A stretch of DNA of 63,747 bases, from NCBI GenBank assembly GCA_001724265.1, contig MEDY01000142.1, forward strand, positions 1-63,747, read 5' to 3'. The translations under genes and the position numbers were made by a program. Below the pieces are notes generated by a model, which had not been told where the DNA came from, did not search any database, and saw only the letters and a program-made list of their open reading frames with translations. Each line of letters opens with the position of its first letter. The stretch's first letter is position 1. Of this stretch, positions 33,831-45,913 are shown in pieces. Origin of the DNA: Rhizaria sp. SCN 62-66. Lineage: Eukaryota; Rhizaria, unplaced.

Positions 33831-36777
33831 ATGCTGTCCTCTGAAATGTTTTACGACAGGTTCATTGACAACCTCACGATCTCGAACGCGACGTGTTTCT
33901 TTGCGAAGTTTGTGTCGATCCTGCTGGGTGGCATGACGTATGCGTGGCTCAACTGGCACGAGTCGCGAGTGATGCGCGCTCAGCCCAAGGGCGAGGCCCG
34001 CGCACTCATCCTCCCGCTCTTCCGCCCGCTCATGCTCTTCATCATCATCTTCATGATTCTCGAGAACACGGCTTTCTTCGTGCTGGTGACGTTCGAGATG
34101 AGCAACTGGTTCAACGTGCTGCAGTGGTCGATGTTCCAGATCCCGCGCGAGGGCGTGTGCATGATCTTCATCCAGCGCTCCCTCTCGCGCAACGCGCTGC
34201 GCCGCGCCTTTTATTGCGCGCTTCTCTGGTCACTCTACGGCTGCGTTATGGGCGTCGTGCTCAACGTCGTCCCACCTACGGACTTCAACTGGAACATCGT
34301 CGCCGCCGTGTACCACTTCATTCCCTCGCTCTTCCACGCCTACATGCTCCTCAGCAGCTACAACCGGAGTCTTCCTTTCTCCCCGCGCGAGTCCCTCATC
34401 CCCTTCAACGCGCTCATGCTGCCCGGTCACCTCATCTGGTGCGTCATCTATATCATCCTCGCGTGCGGCGTACTGGACACGTCCATCCCCTGGCTCTTCA
34501 TCTGCGCCGGCGTGCTCGAGCTGCCCATGATGCCCGTCTGGCTGCTGCTATTTCGCGCCGACACGCACTACTGGCAGTACGGCGGTATCTGGTCCTGGCT
34601 GCGCTCGCCCGAGTACTTCGCACTCGACGAGGACGACGGCGCTGACGACGAGCTCGACTCCGCCGCCGCCGTCGAGGGCGCGCTGCTCCAGTACGGCGGC
34701 GCCGACTCGGACGGCAGCGCCGCCGGCGCCAGCACCGGCGGCGCAGGGGCTAAGGGCGCGTTTGCGACCAACCGCAGTGGCGGCCGCGGCGGCGGCGGCG
34801 CGAGTCAAGCCCCGTTGATGCTCGACATCGACACCATGCATCCCTTCTGCCCGCGCGCGCGCGCCGCCGCGGCCGCGGCCGCCGCGGCCGCAGCGACCGC
34901 GGCGGCGGGCGCGCAGCATGGCAACGGCTATTATCTGCTGGACGAGGACCTGCCCTCACTGGCTGACGGGCCCGGCGGCGACATCGGCGTCTACGGCCAC
35001 GGCAGCGGCGGCGGGGGCGGCGGTGGCAGTAATGCCGGCAGCGTCGCCGGGTCCGCGCTGGGCGGGCGCGCGTCGCCGGTGCCCGGGACGGCGTCGGGCG
35101 CGGGCAAGAAGAAGCGCGACGTGCGCCGGCAGCTCTCTATCGGGCTGCTCGCCGACGCCAACGAGAGTATCATCCAGACTGGCATCCAGGTACGCTGCGC
35201 TTGCAGACACTTACTAATTGGCGCGTTTGAATTTATGTGTATATTTTTGATTAATGCGGAATAATTTTGTTGCCATATTTTCTAATTTTATATCTTGATT
35301 TTGTGCTTTTGCTCTGTTACTGTTCTTGTAGGACATGATCGAGGCGAACCGCAACCACATCATCCACTTTGGGCAGCTGGACATCGATGCTAACGCGCCC
35401 CTGGGCGTGGGCTCCTTCTCAAAGGTCTTCAAGGGCTACCTGGACAAGAAGCCTGTCGCGGCCAAGTTTTTCACGCGCTTCATGGACATCTACCCCGAGA
35501 TGATCGAGGCGTTCGCGAACGAGACGTCGCTGCACGTGGCGCTGCGCCACCGCAACATCGTGCGCTGCTACGGGCTCTGCGTGTGCCCGCCGGCGATCGC
35601 ACTCGTCAGCGAGTTTTGTGACCGCGGCTCGCTCATGGGGCTCATCGCCGAGCAGCGCGCGCGCGTCGACGCGCTCATCACTGTCGCGCTGCGCGCGCGC
35701 GCGCACATCGAGGCGCGCGCCCGTGGCAAGCCCGCGCTCAGGCTCTGCGCCAACGCGCCGGGCGGCGCGGGGGGCCTTGTGCACGCGCACAACAACACCA
35801 CCAATAGCAGTCTCAGCAGCGTCGGCGATGACGCGAGCAAGGGTTCTGCGTCGGCGACTGCGAGCTCGACTGTGATCGCTCTTGATACGAGTGTCGCGAA
35901 CAGCAGCAGCGGCAGTGCTAGCGGTAACGTGTGGACGCTGGTCGACGACGACATGACGTCGCCCAGACTGTCCCCCGGCTCCCCGTCGGTCTCAGTGGCC
36001 CTCGTCGCCGCGGACGGCGGCGGCACCGGCAACAGCAGCAGTCTCAACAGCAACACCGGCGCCCACGGCCTCAGCCACAGCTCCAGCTCCAGCGGCGGCA
36101 GCGGCAGCGGCAGCAAGTCTCACAGCAGCCGCGGCGGCAGCAGCAAGGGCGGCAAGGCGCGCCGCAGCAAGGACGGCCACGACGCCGACTCCGTGTCTCT
36201 CAACGCGCTCTCCGGCAGCGCTGCCGCTGATGCCCACGCTGACGCCGAGCGCGAGCAGCAGCAGCAGCAGGGCGGCGACAGTGGCGGCGACGGCGAGGGT
36301 GAGGGTGGCTGGTCCCTGACGCGCTCGCTGAGCAACCTCATCTCGAGCGGGATCGCCTCGCTGAGCGGCGGCAAGGACCGGGACGCCGACGCCGCGCCGG
36401 CCGAGGACGAGGAGACGGCTGCCGAGACCGCGGGCGCCGTGCCCGCCGCCGCGCTTGCGCTCTCGCTGACCGAGGAAGACCGCCGGCGCGCGACGCGCAG
36501 CGGCAAGGGCGGGCTCTCGGTTCAGGCGCAGGCGCAGGCGCAGGCGCTGGCCGCGCACACGCACGCGCTCAGCGCGGGTCTGGGGCCCGAGGCGGCGGCG
36601 GCCGCGGCAGCGGAGGCCACGGCCGCGGCGGCGTCGGCGGCGGCCGCGGCGGCCGCGGGCACGCGCGTTATGGGCAAGGTGGACCTGACCGCACCCAAGC
36701 GGCCGCTGCAGCAGCAGGAGGCCGTCATCATGAGCAGGCCCGGCGTGCGCAAGAACAAGCACAGTGCCACCCTCTCG

Positions 36778-36828
<51 letters not shown>

Positions 36829-39800
36829 ACGAATGGCAGTGCGGCTGGCCCCAGCGATGATGACGAGAAGGGCAACAACAGCAACAGCAACAGCAACGAC
36901 ACTGCTGCTGCCGCTGCCGCTGCTGCTGTGACCCGCCCCGCCAGTGTTAGCACCAGCAGCTCTGCCAGTGCCGCCGGCTCCACCACGAGCGCGAGCGCGA
37001 GTCCCAGCCACAGCAGCGGGAGCGCGGAGTCGCTGCGCGCGCGCCTGCCGCCGGTGACAGGCGTGAGCGACGTGCTGGAGCTGCTGGCAGCAGTGCTGTA
37101 CGCGCCCGCGGCCGGCGCGCAGGGCCACGCGTCGGCCGCGTACGCCGAGCGCGTCGTGCAGGCCTACTGCGCGCACGTGGGGCTGCCGCCACTGCCGCTG
37201 CCGCAGGGCTTCCTCTGGTCGCTGACCACACGTCTCCAGCTGTGCCTTGACGCGGCGCTGTCGATCGCGTTCCTGCACGCCAACAACGTCATCCACCGCG
37301 ACATCAAGTCGCCCAACTTCCTCGTCGCGCGCGACGCCGTCGGGCTGCGCACTGGCGCGGCCGCCGCGGCGCGCCTCGGGACGCCGCTGCCCAGCGCCGC
37401 CGCCGCCAAGCGCAGCTCGCGCGCGGCCGAGCCTCCCCTTTCGGCGGCGGCGGCGGCGGCGGCGGCGGCGGGCGTGTCGGCGGGGTCTCACGTGCACGAC
37501 CTGCTGCTGGGCGCCGCGACCACGCAGGTCGGCCACCGCATCAACGCGCTCGTGCCCTGTCTCTCCGAGCTCGATGCCAAGCAGCAGCACAGCAGCGTTG
37601 GGCACAGCGGCAGCCTGCTGTCGCCGTCGCCGTCGATGCTGCCGCCTTCCAGCTCTACCGCGAGCTCGCATGACAGCCACGGCAGCGACGTGTCCACGCC
37701 CTCGACTGCGCCCCACGGCTCCGACAGCGACCCCAGCAGCCCACGCTCGCTCTCAGGCTCCGGCTCAGGCTCCGGCTCCGGCTCCGGCTCATCCGGCTCT
37801 GGATCTGGCTCCAGCTCCAGCCTGTGCGCGGTGAAGCGCTGGCAGTGGACGCCACTGCCGCTGGTGGCGCCGCTGTCCGGCCTGCCGTACGCGCTGCCCG
37901 TGCCGGCCGTGCCCGCACTCTCGGTCGCGCCGTCGCCGTTCGTGTCCATCACGCGCGTCGCCACGGACCTACCCACGCTGCTGGCTGCCTCCGCCTCCGC
38001 CGCCGCCGCGGCCGCCGCGTCCGCCCTCACGGCGCCCGCGTCAGGGCCGTCGTCGCTCCCGCACTCGCAGTCGCTGCCGCAGGCGCAGTCGGTCTGTGAC
38101 GGCAGCAGCGGCTCGCTCGAGATCTCGCCCAGCGCCGCTGCGGCCGCAGTATCGACGACGATGGCGGCGCTTTCGCCATCCCCGTCGGGCGCTGTGCTCT
38201 ACTCGTCGCCCTCGGGGCTGCCCGGCTCGCTCTCGCGCTCGTCGCAGTCGGGCGCCTCGTCGCTCTCACAATCGCAGACGCTGCTGTCGTCGGCGTCGCT
38301 GGCCTCGCTCTCGGCGCTCGACTGCGCGCCCGCCGACCGCGCTGGCGCCGCCGCCCCCGGGCTGGCGATGCTCGTCCCGCCGCACGACAACGACGGCGCG
38401 CTCACGGTCAAGCTCGCCGACTTCGGGCTCGCGCGCGTCGTGCCCGGCGCCGCGCGCCCGCGCCCCGGCTCGGTCTCCAACCCCGCCGAAAGCCCCAGTG
38501 CCGGCCGCAAGCCAGCGATGCGCGGCTCGCGCTCCGTGACGAGTCTGCAGGCGCTCGCGGCGCCGCTGGCCGGCGACGACAGCGACACCGGCAGCGGAGG
38601 CTCAGCGGCGTCGTCCCCCTTCGCCTCGGTTTCCTCGGCTTTCGCGCCCACGCGCCCGCTCACGCCGCGCCTCGCGCGCGCCAACGCGCAGCAAAAGCCA
38701 CAGAAGCCGCAGTGCCGGCTGATGTCCTCCGCGCTGCTGGCGCCGACCGCGGCCGAAGTGGCCACGGTCTCGGCGGGCCTCCAGGACAAGGCCCTGCTGG
38801 CCGTGGCCAAGAAGCTCGAGGGCGCGCTTTCCGCCGGCGACACCGCCAGCGCTGTCAGCGCCGTTGCCGCGTACAACGGTGACGACGCTGCGGCGATCAA
38901 GGGCGGCGCCGGCCTTTTCGGCAGTAACCGCAGCGACCTTAGCGGCTTGAGCGCCGACAGTGCCGCGCACGCTGGTGCGGGAGCGTACCATGCGCCGTCG
39001 CTGGCCGGGCTGGGCCGCGCGGGCTCGGCCGATAGCGGCGACAGCGGACTCAGCGGGCTGAGCGCGCGCCGGACGACGGAGCCGGACCAGGACGGCGACT
39101 GCGAGCTGGGCCACAACAACGCCGTTGTCGCTGCGAAGAACGGCGCGACGCGCCGGCGCGACACGGCGACCTCGAGCGACTTCTCCGTCTCCGACACCGA
39201 CAACAGCCGCGGCGACCTGTACGAGGGCGACGAGGGCCGCCACCTGGCGGAGGCCAGCGCGGACCTGCAGCGCTCGCGCTCGCGGTCCACCGACCTCACC
39301 GGGCTCGGCCAGACCGGCGCCGCCGCCTCTGCTGCTGCGACGATAGTGGGCCGCAGTCAGATGTACCTGTCCAACGTGCGGCTGGACCGCGGCCGCAGCA
39401 ACACGACGCCTGGGACGAGCCGGAACTCGGGTGCGGGCGCCGCCACTGCCGGCGGCCCCGGCTCCCTGAGCGCTGCTGTCGTCATCCCCGGCTCCGCCCC
39501 GACCGCCGCGGCCGCCGACGTGCACTGGCGCTCTCTGACGCGCTCGCACCGCCCCACCTCGCTCTCGCTCTCCTCCGCCGCCGACGCGCAGTCGCAGAGC
39601 AGCGCCGACGCCGACGCGCAGGCGCCCGCGAGCGCCGCCGCGGCCGCGGCAGTGACTGCCGCGATCACCGCCGCGGCGACGATGAGCTCGACGGCCAACT
39701 TCCGCCAGACGCTGATGCGGCACCACACTGCGACGGCGCGCACGCAGCGCTCGCTGGCCGCCAGCATCAGCACCACGGGCTCCGCCACGGGCTCCGCCGC

Positions 39801-40221
39801 CGCGCGCCGCGCCGCTGCGGCCGCCGCCGCTGCGACGCTGGCGGCCACGGGCGGCATGACCACCGACGTGGGCACCTTCCTCTGGATGGCTCCCGAGGTA
39901 CGCTCCGGCGTCTACTCCTTCAGTGCGGACGTCTACTCGCTGGGCATCGTGCTGTGGGAGATCCTCGCCATGTCGGGCCCCACCGTGGCGGCCGCGGCGC
40001 CGCCGGGCGGGCGCGTGACGGCCGTGGACGACACCGAGCCCGTCTGGGCCGAGTCCTTCTGCGGACTCGTCCTGCCCTCCGAGTGCCCACAGGAGCTCCA
40101 GGACCTGGTGTGGGCCTGCGCCGAGAGAGACCCCGCGCTGCGCCCCACGGCCGCGCAGCTCGTCGTCGCGCTCCGGAAGACCATCGCGCAGGTCGCGGCG
40201 CAGGGCCTCGACGTCTTCTAA
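33831..40221 (+). CDS. Seven-helix receptor-like protein fused to a TKL kinase with giant inserts
   Basis: Two exons, 33831-35189 and 35332-40221, joined in phase 0 (GTACGC...TGTAG). 2082 residues, ending in TAA. Seven hydrophobic segments lie at about residues 19-41, 63-88, 93-115, 125-147, 155-175, 190-212 and 216-240. A low-complexity linker follows, then a tyrosine-kinase-like domain: G-V-G-S-F-S-K-V-F (residue 478), A-A-K-F-F (Lys), V-I-H-R-D-I-K-S-P-N (catalytic Asp 1110), K-L-A-D-F-G-L-A (Asp 1483), T-F-L-W-M-A-P-E-V (1973) and D-V-Y-S-L-G-I-V-L-W-E. All catalytic residues are present, but Ala/Ser/Asn-rich inserts separate the subdomains, including 373 codons between HRD and DFG and 490 between DFG and APE. 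The architecture suggests a membrane sensor signalling through a Ser/Thr kinase. The start is the first ATG; the frame upstream opens only with GTG. Confidence 0.82.
36777..36829 (+). repeat. AAC repeat encoding poly-Asn
   Basis: About 17 near-perfect AAC codons within the TKL kinase insert, giving a Dictyostelium-like poly-Asn run in an otherwise GC-rich gene. Confidence 0.85.
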
Positions 40222-40806
40222 GCTCGTGCTTCTTCTATCACTGCTGCGTCTTTTAACAGGGAGCAAGTGTTGCAGTGTATACGCGCTGTGCGTGTTGTTT
40301 GCTGCAAGAAAGTAACATGAGTGTCGACTGTTTTATTCGTGGATAAGCTAGCATAGTAGAATAACATGCTACGATTGTTGTCTGTTTTTGTTTTGTGCTT
40401 AAGGTTGTCGAGTCTCACTTTTCGATACGTACGTACACCTGTCCAACGTTGTTTCTGTTTTTGTTCGTTTGCTTGTGTTTTGTGTATGTTTTGTTTACCC
40501 CTTTAATTTACAGATCTGTGATCCTTATCAAGATTCGTCTTGTTTGTGTGGCGTTGTGTCGTGTGATGCACGCGTGATAACTCGACTCAATAGATTTCAT
40601 TTTGCGTCATAAGATGTAGATGTTGTTTTGAACGTTTCTTGTTTTATTAGATTGTTGTTAATAATATTCGATTACAACTGATTGAAACACATAAGAAAAT
40701 GCTGAATTAAACTAAAATAACATACTTTCACAACTAACACTTCACTATAAAGACATCGGAGCTTGGGTTCCGCACGCAGGCAGAGGCAGTGATTGCGCTG
40801 GGCTGC
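40222..40806. other. Convergent 3' spacer, 7TM-TKL / CBF5
   Basis: AT-rich, between two facing gene ends. Nothing supported. Confidence 0.5.
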
Positions 40807-42354
40807 TTACTTGCGGGACTTCTTGCTCGAGGCGGAGACGGCCTCCTCGTCGGACGCGGCGGCCTCCTCGGCGGCGCGCTTCTCGCGCTTGTCCTTCTTA
40901 TCCTTCTTGTCCTTCTTGTCGGCCTTCGCGGGAGCCTCCTCCTCCTCCTCGGCCTCCTCGGCCTTGTCCTTCTTATCCTTCTTGTCCTTCTTATCCTTCT
41001 TGTCCTTCTTGGCGCTGGCGGCGTCCTCGTCGTCGTCGGCCATCGCGCTCGCGGGAGTCTTGCTGCTGGCGGGCAGGTACGTCTCCTCGGTCGCGCTCTC
41101 GACCATCTCCTGGCCGCTGAAGTCCTTGTAGTCCTTAACCCACTGAGCGGGCGTCGCCGCCGTGGGGCGGCCGTGCTTGTCGAGCTTGCCCGCGGCGACC
41201 AGCTGCTTCTTCTCCACCGCCTTGGGCCCGAGCCCCCACTTGCGCGGGTACGTGTCGCGCTCCATGATGACGCGCTTGGTCTTGGCCACGATGCCGTGCT
41301 CGCAGGTCGCCATCTGCGCAGTGGTCATCTGCGCGAAGCCGATGGCGATGGCCTCGCCCTTGGTCGTGACCAGCACCACCTGCGTGCCCACCTCGATGTC
41401 GTCCGAGAAGCGCAGCACGCCCGGCAGCATGAGGTACGCGCCGTAGCACAGCGCGTTGACGGTCGAGTCCTTGACGATGATGCGCTTGAGCGGCGTGAGC
41501 AACACCTCGAGAGGCATCACGATGCGGCGCAGGTAGCTGTCGTCCTTGAGCGTGTCGTACATCCACTGCGCGTCCATCACGTCGTGCATCGTCACCATGT
41601 TGTCGTCGCTGCCCAGGTTACCCGAGCGCACGCGGCGCAGCTCCTGCATGTGGCCGCCGACGCCGAGCAGCTGGCCCAAGTGCACGCACATGGTGCGGAT
41701 GTAGGTGCCGGCCTCGCACGACACCCAGAAGACGCCCAGGTTGCGCTCCTCGTCGTACTCAATCAGCTTTGACTGGTAGATGGTGCGCACGCGGAGCTGG
41801 CGCTTGACGTTGGAAACCAGCGGCGGGCGCTGGTAGCAGGCCGCCGTGAGCTTGAGCAGCGCCTTAGCGACGCGCTTGGTCGTCGTGGCGCCGTGGAAGC
41901 GGACGACGGCGACGTACTCCTTACCGGCCGACTGCTGCGACTTGACAAGGCGCGTGGCGCGATCGATGCAGACAAGGAGGTTGCCCGTGACCTTAGGGTC
42001 GAGCGTGCCCGAGTGGCCCGTCTTCTCGACGCGCAGGATGCGCTTGATCCATGACACCACTTCGTGCGACGACGGGTTCGACGGCTTGTCAAGGTTGATG
42101 ATGCCGTAGCGGATGTACTCGTGCAGCGGACGCTTGAGCGGGGAGAAGCCGGCGGGCAGCGGCGTGTAGTGGCCCGTGCGCGCGTGGAGCGCGTTGTAGT
42201 TCTTGAGCAGCAGCGGCCAGTGGGCCGTGTCGATCGTCGTCGTCACCTTCTCGGGCTGGATCACGTGCTGACCCACCTTGAAGGGGTTCGCGGTGTCCAG
42301 CTCCGTCACCTCCTTGGAGGCCTTCTTGTCCTTCTTGTCCTTCTTGTCGCTCAT
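40807..42354 (-). CDS. CBF5: Dyskerin/CBF5, H/ACA snoRNP pseudouridine synthase
   Basis: Single exon, 515 residues, ending in TAA. The ATG at 42354 starts M-S-D-K-K-D-K-K; the longer frame upstream is probably 5' UTR. Dyskerin landmarks: [17 protein letters not shown], then [14 protein letters not shown] with the catalytic Asp, [23 protein letters not shown], and a PUA domain with the [12 protein letters not shown] block. It converts uridine to pseudouridine in rRNA, guided by H/ACA snoRNAs in the nucleolus. Both ends carry Lys/Asp repeats (K-K-D-K-K-D), typical of nucleolar targeting tails. Confidence 0.96.
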   Translation of the reverse strand: MSDKKDKKDKKASKEVTELDTANPFKVGQHVIQPEKVTTTIDTAHWPLLLKNYNALHARTGHYTPLPAGFSPLKRPLHEYIRYGIINLDKPSNPSSHEVVSWIKRILRVEKTGHSGTLDPKVTGNLLVCIDRATRLVKSQQSAGKEYVAVVRFHGATTTKRVAKALLKLTAACYQRPPLVSNVKRQLRVRTIYQSKLIEYDEERNLGVFWVSCEAGTYIRTMCVHLGQLLGVGGHMQELRRVRSGNLGSDDNMVTMHDVMDAQWMYDTLKDDSYLRRIVMPLEVLLTPLKRIIVKDSTVNALCYGAYLMLPGVLRFSDDIEVGTQVVLVTTKGEAIAIGFAQMTTAQMATCEHGIVAKTKRVIMERDTYPRKWGLGPKAVEKKQLVAAGKLDKHGRPTAATPAQWVKDYKDFSGQEMVESATEETYLPASSKTPASAMADDDEDAASAKKDKKDKKDKKDKKDKAEEAEEEEEAPAKADKKDKKDKKDKREKRAAEEAAASDEEAVSASSKKSRK

Positions 42355-42737
42355 CGCAGGGGAGGAAGCGGCAAACGGCGGGCGCAGGCGGGGGGCTGCT
42401 GTGTGTGTGTGAGGGAGGGCGAGAGCGGAAACGCGGCGGACTGCCGGAGGGTGAAACCTACATGGCGCGGGATATAATTGAACAAAGTTATACAAGTGAG
42501 TCTAAAGTTACTATAAATTAACGCAGCAACAGATTATTACCACATTCAAAGCGCTTTTTGACGTGTGCGGAGTCGCTTCTCTCACGGCCTAACTTGGTCA
42601 GTCGGCTCAGTCGACCAGCCAGCCGACCGAGAAATGCTTTCCCTTTTTTCGACCGCCCTCCACCGAAGATAGTGATCAGGGTCGAAGTCATCGAGGCTTC
42701 GAAATTTGTAGTCTGGATTGCGCTGAGACATCCGTTA
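42355..42737. other. Divergent promoter region, CBF5 / phosphatase-like gene
   Basis: About 380 bases between opposed starts. It contains CCGACCGA at 42623-42630, 108 bases before the phosphatase-like ATG, and a related GTCGACCAG at about 42610. Confidence 0.5.
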
Positions 42738-44223
42738 ATGATGGCCACGAGTTTATTTTCGTGCGAGCCGACACAGTTGAGTATTGGTGCTAATTCCACC
42801 AAACTCTGGCGGTTCCATTTTGCGCGCAAATTCGCCAGCGACCCCCTGGGCGGCGCCCTCTTCGTGGGCTCCCACGAGGCCGCGACCCTGGACGCGTACT
42901 TCGCTACCTCACTCAACCTCACGCGCGCCGCCGACAGCGCGCCCGCGTCGCTCGACGGCCGCGTCGCGCTCATTGCGTACATCGTTGCGTTCATGCTCCA
43001 CGCGCCCGCGGGCGCCCCCGCTGCGCAGCGGCCGCTGCTGCTGAGCTGCGCCGACGGCTGCTCGGTCGCGCCGGCCGTGGCGGCCGCGTACCTCTGCGCG
43101 CGCGACCCCGCGCTGGCGGCCGACGACGCCGCGGAGGCCCTGCGCCACCTCTGCGCCGACCTCCGCACCCCGCTCTACCTCGCCACTCAAAGCAACAGCA
43201 CCGGCGACGGCAGCAGCAGTCGCAGTGTAGCAGCTGCTGCTGAGGATAACAGGGCTGTGAACAAGCAGTTGGTGGGATTCAGCGACTATAGGCTTTGTTT
43301 AGTACACACAAACCCGCAGCACGCGCAGTGGCTCGAGGTACGTTCCGCTTTTTTACATTTCTTCTTTCCAGACGTACATGTTGTAGTCTTCTGCTTGTAT
43401 CTTGCTGTAACAACTCTCTTTGAAATATTTTTTAGGTTTTATCGTTATTGTATTCTCTTGAAACACCGTCACTAATATAGATGTGTATATCCCGATTTAC
43501 TCCCCTTTCTAGGCCCTCCGCGTGTGGGTCGACCGCCACCGCTCCGCCCGCTCCGCTAGCGTCAACGAAGCCAGCAGTGGCAGCGGCGCGAACGGTGCCA
43601 GCGCCTTACATGGCCCCGCCCCGCCCTCCCCCGCCGCGCACGCCCCCGGCGCCGCCCAGTCCGTCGCGTCGGCGTCGGCGTCGGCGTCGGTGTCGTCGCA
43701 CTGCGTGTACACCGCGGACGGCGCCTTCCTGGAGGAGGTCGAGTACGATCCCTCGGCGCCCAGCGCCGCGGCCGCCGCCGCGGCCGCCGCGGCCGCCGTC
43801 GCCGCCGCCGCGGGCCGCAGCGGCGCGCTGGCCTGGGCCATCAGCACCGCCGCTGCCAGTAGCGGCGCCGGCGCGATGGGCGCGATGGGTTGGGGCGACT
43901 CGACAGCCTCCGCGGCAGCCGCTGCAGCCTCGGCCGCCGCCGCCGCTGCCGCCGCCGCCGCGGCGAGCGACCGGCTGGCTGCCGCCGCCGACGACGACTT
44001 CGAGTGGGACGACGGCGACGACGACGACGACGACGCCGACGTGGGTGCCGCGGCGGCCGGCGACGGTGGTGACGACGACGACCAAGACGGCTTTGATGAC
44101 GACGGCTTCGATGACGACGGCGGCGACGGCGAGGGGCCTTACGACGGCGACGACGACGAGGAGTACGATGACGACGACGACGGCGGCGCGGGCGCCGGCC
44201 AGGGCACAGCGATGGCCGATTGA
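42738..44223 (+). CDS. Dual-specificity-phosphatase-fold protein lacking the catalytic Arg (probable pseudophosphatase)
   Basis: Two exons, 42738-43337 and 43513-44223, joined in phase 0 by a 175-base intron (GTACGT...TCTAG). 436 residues, ending in TGA. Residues about 25-200 follow the dual-specificity phosphatase pattern: a G-A-L-F-V-G-S start, S-L-N-L-T-R strand, a long helix, then L-L-L-S-C-A-D-G-C-S-V-A-P-A-V-A-A-A-Y-L at the P-loop position, followed by the A-A-E-A-L-R-H-L helix. The Cys is present, but the residue six after it is Val instead of Arg and the preceding His is Ser. It would therefore be a binding rather than catalytic domain. The C-terminal half is Ala-rich and then strongly acidic. 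The family call rests on pattern only. A second ATG follows immediately at 42741. Confidence 0.5.
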
Positions 44224-44599
44224 CCGGTGATGTATTTTGCTGCCGCGATGTACACTAAGCTTACAACAGCTAATGTCGTCTACTATTGCTGTACATTGCG
44301 AGAACAAAGACGTTCTAAAAGATATATAGCACCACTTTTTACATAGATTTGACTTAATATCAATACATCCATTGATTATCTTCTCCTACACAGCATGATA
44401 TTTGTCTTCTGACAATGTTCATGTTCATTCACAATGCAGATTGAATCTATGTATTTCCAGATAGGTGCTGATATTTTCGCAGAACAAAAGCTAGGTATCA
44501 CAGGAGTTAGAAAATGCCCCACACATTCTCCTGATCGAATTTTAAACGAAAGCGACACACGCAGGTGTTGTCTGACTTTAAGTCAGCACTAGCCCTCTT
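44224..44599. other. Convergent 3' spacer
   Basis: AT-rich, between two facing gene ends. Nothing supported. Confidence 0.5.
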
Positions 44600-45913
44600 T
44601 CACTGCTGCGCCGCCGCTGCCCCTTTCCCCGCCGCGGCGCCGCCCCCGCGTTCGGCGGCCAGCGCCGTCTCCAGCTCGCGCACACGCGCCCGCAGCATCG
44701 CCGTCTCTGCCGCTGCCTCTGCCGCCGCCGCGGCCGCCGCGGCCGCAGCCGCCCTGCCCACCCGCGCGGCCTCCGCGGCGTCGCGGCGGGCGGCGTCGCG
44801 CTCCGCCTCGGCCGCGGCGGCCGCGCGGAGCAGCGCGTCCCGGTGCGCGACGAGCTGCCGCAGCCGCCGGTACAGGACGACGACGGCGGCGTCCGCGCGC
44901 GGGGCGCTGGCGCGGGACAGCGAGGCCAGGTCTTGCAGCAAAGCGCCGGCCTCAGCGGCGGCAGCGTCGGCCTCCATAGCCGCGGCCGCCTCTGCTTGCG
45001 CCTGCTCGTGTAGTGACGCTGCAAGCGCATCAGTCGACGACGATGCTGATGATAAGGCTGAAGCTGTAGCTTCGGCGGAGTCCGACGCAGAGGCGAGCGT
45101 CGGCATGCGCGGCGCCAAGAGCGGCGTGGCGGGGGCGGGCTGCGGCAGGAACAGGGGCGACTCGACTGCAGCGTGCTCGCGGGAAGTCAGGCCGCCGCAG
45201 GGCAGTTCACGGCCGTCGCCGGTCGTCCGCGCCGCGGCACTCACGGCCACCGTCATCGACAGCAATGCCGTGTTGGCGGCGGCCTTCGACGTGGAGGCTT
45301 TCCCGTTGGCATGGAGATTATTGAGCCCGCTGTTGTTGTGGTGGTCGCTGAGACTGTTGCCATTGGTATACACGGGGGACGTGTCATCTTTGTCGTCGCC
45401 AAAGCTATAGCGATGGCTGTTGCCAGTGCTGGCGTTGTGGCTCTTGTGACCGTCATCCTCAGGCCACGGCGTGTTCAGCAGGGCCTCGGCTGCTGCGAAC
45501 GCCGCCGCCGTCTGCGTCTGCGACAGCAACAGTGTCTGCGAGCCTGTCCGTGAGTGCGTCGCCGCCGAGTTTACGTGGCCGTGAGCCGCGTGACTGTATC
45601 CAGGTGCATGTGCATGCGCGTCGCTGTTGCTGTTGTTGTTGCTGTTGCTGTTGTTGCTGTTGTGCGTGCTCGCGCTGCTGGTGTTGCTGTCGTTGCGGCT
45701 GTGGCCAGCGGTGTTTCTTGCGCGACCGCTCGCGTTGGCGCTGTTGGCCACGGAGCTGATGCCGTGGCCGTGACTGCCACTGCTACCGTTGCCAATGCCG
45801 GCGATGTTGCTGCTGAGGCGGCGCGTGTGGGTGATAGTGCTCTCGCCGGGGAGAGACGAAGGGAGGTCCTCGATGCGGTCCACCTCAACCTCGGAGGAGA
45901 ACGCCGACGACAT
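44600..45913 (-). CDS. Low-complexity protein with C-terminal coiled coil
   Basis: Single exon, 437 residues, ending in TGA. The N-terminal 280 residues are Ser/Asn/His-rich and unstructured. From about residue 290 on there is an Ala/Glu/Arg-rich heptad-like segment with M-L-R-A-R-V-R-E-L-E-T-A-L at the end, consistent with a coiled coil. No recognised domain. A scaffold role is possible, but nothing shows it. It is divergent with the ankyrin gene. Confidence 0.55.
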   Translation of the reverse strand: MSSAFSSEVEVDRIEDLPSSLPGESTITHTRRLSSNIAGIGNGSSGSHGHGISSVANSANASGRARNTAGHSRNDSNTSSASTHNSNNSNSNNNSNSDAHAHAPGYSHAAHGHVNSAATHSRTGSQTLLLSQTQTAAAFAAAEALLNTPWPEDDGHKSHNASTGNSHRYSFGDDKDDTSPVYTNGNSLSDHHNNSGLNNLHANGKASTSKAAANTALLSMTVAVSAAARTTGDGRELPCGGLTSREHAAVESPLFLPQPAPATPLLAPRMPTLASASDSAEATASALSSASSSTDALAASLHEQAQAEAAAAMEADAAAAEAGALLQDLASLSRASAPRADAAVVVLYRRLRQLVAHRDALLRAAAAAEAERDAARRDAAEAARVGRAAAAAAAAAAAEAAAETAMLRARVRELETALAAERGGGAAAGKGAAAAQQ

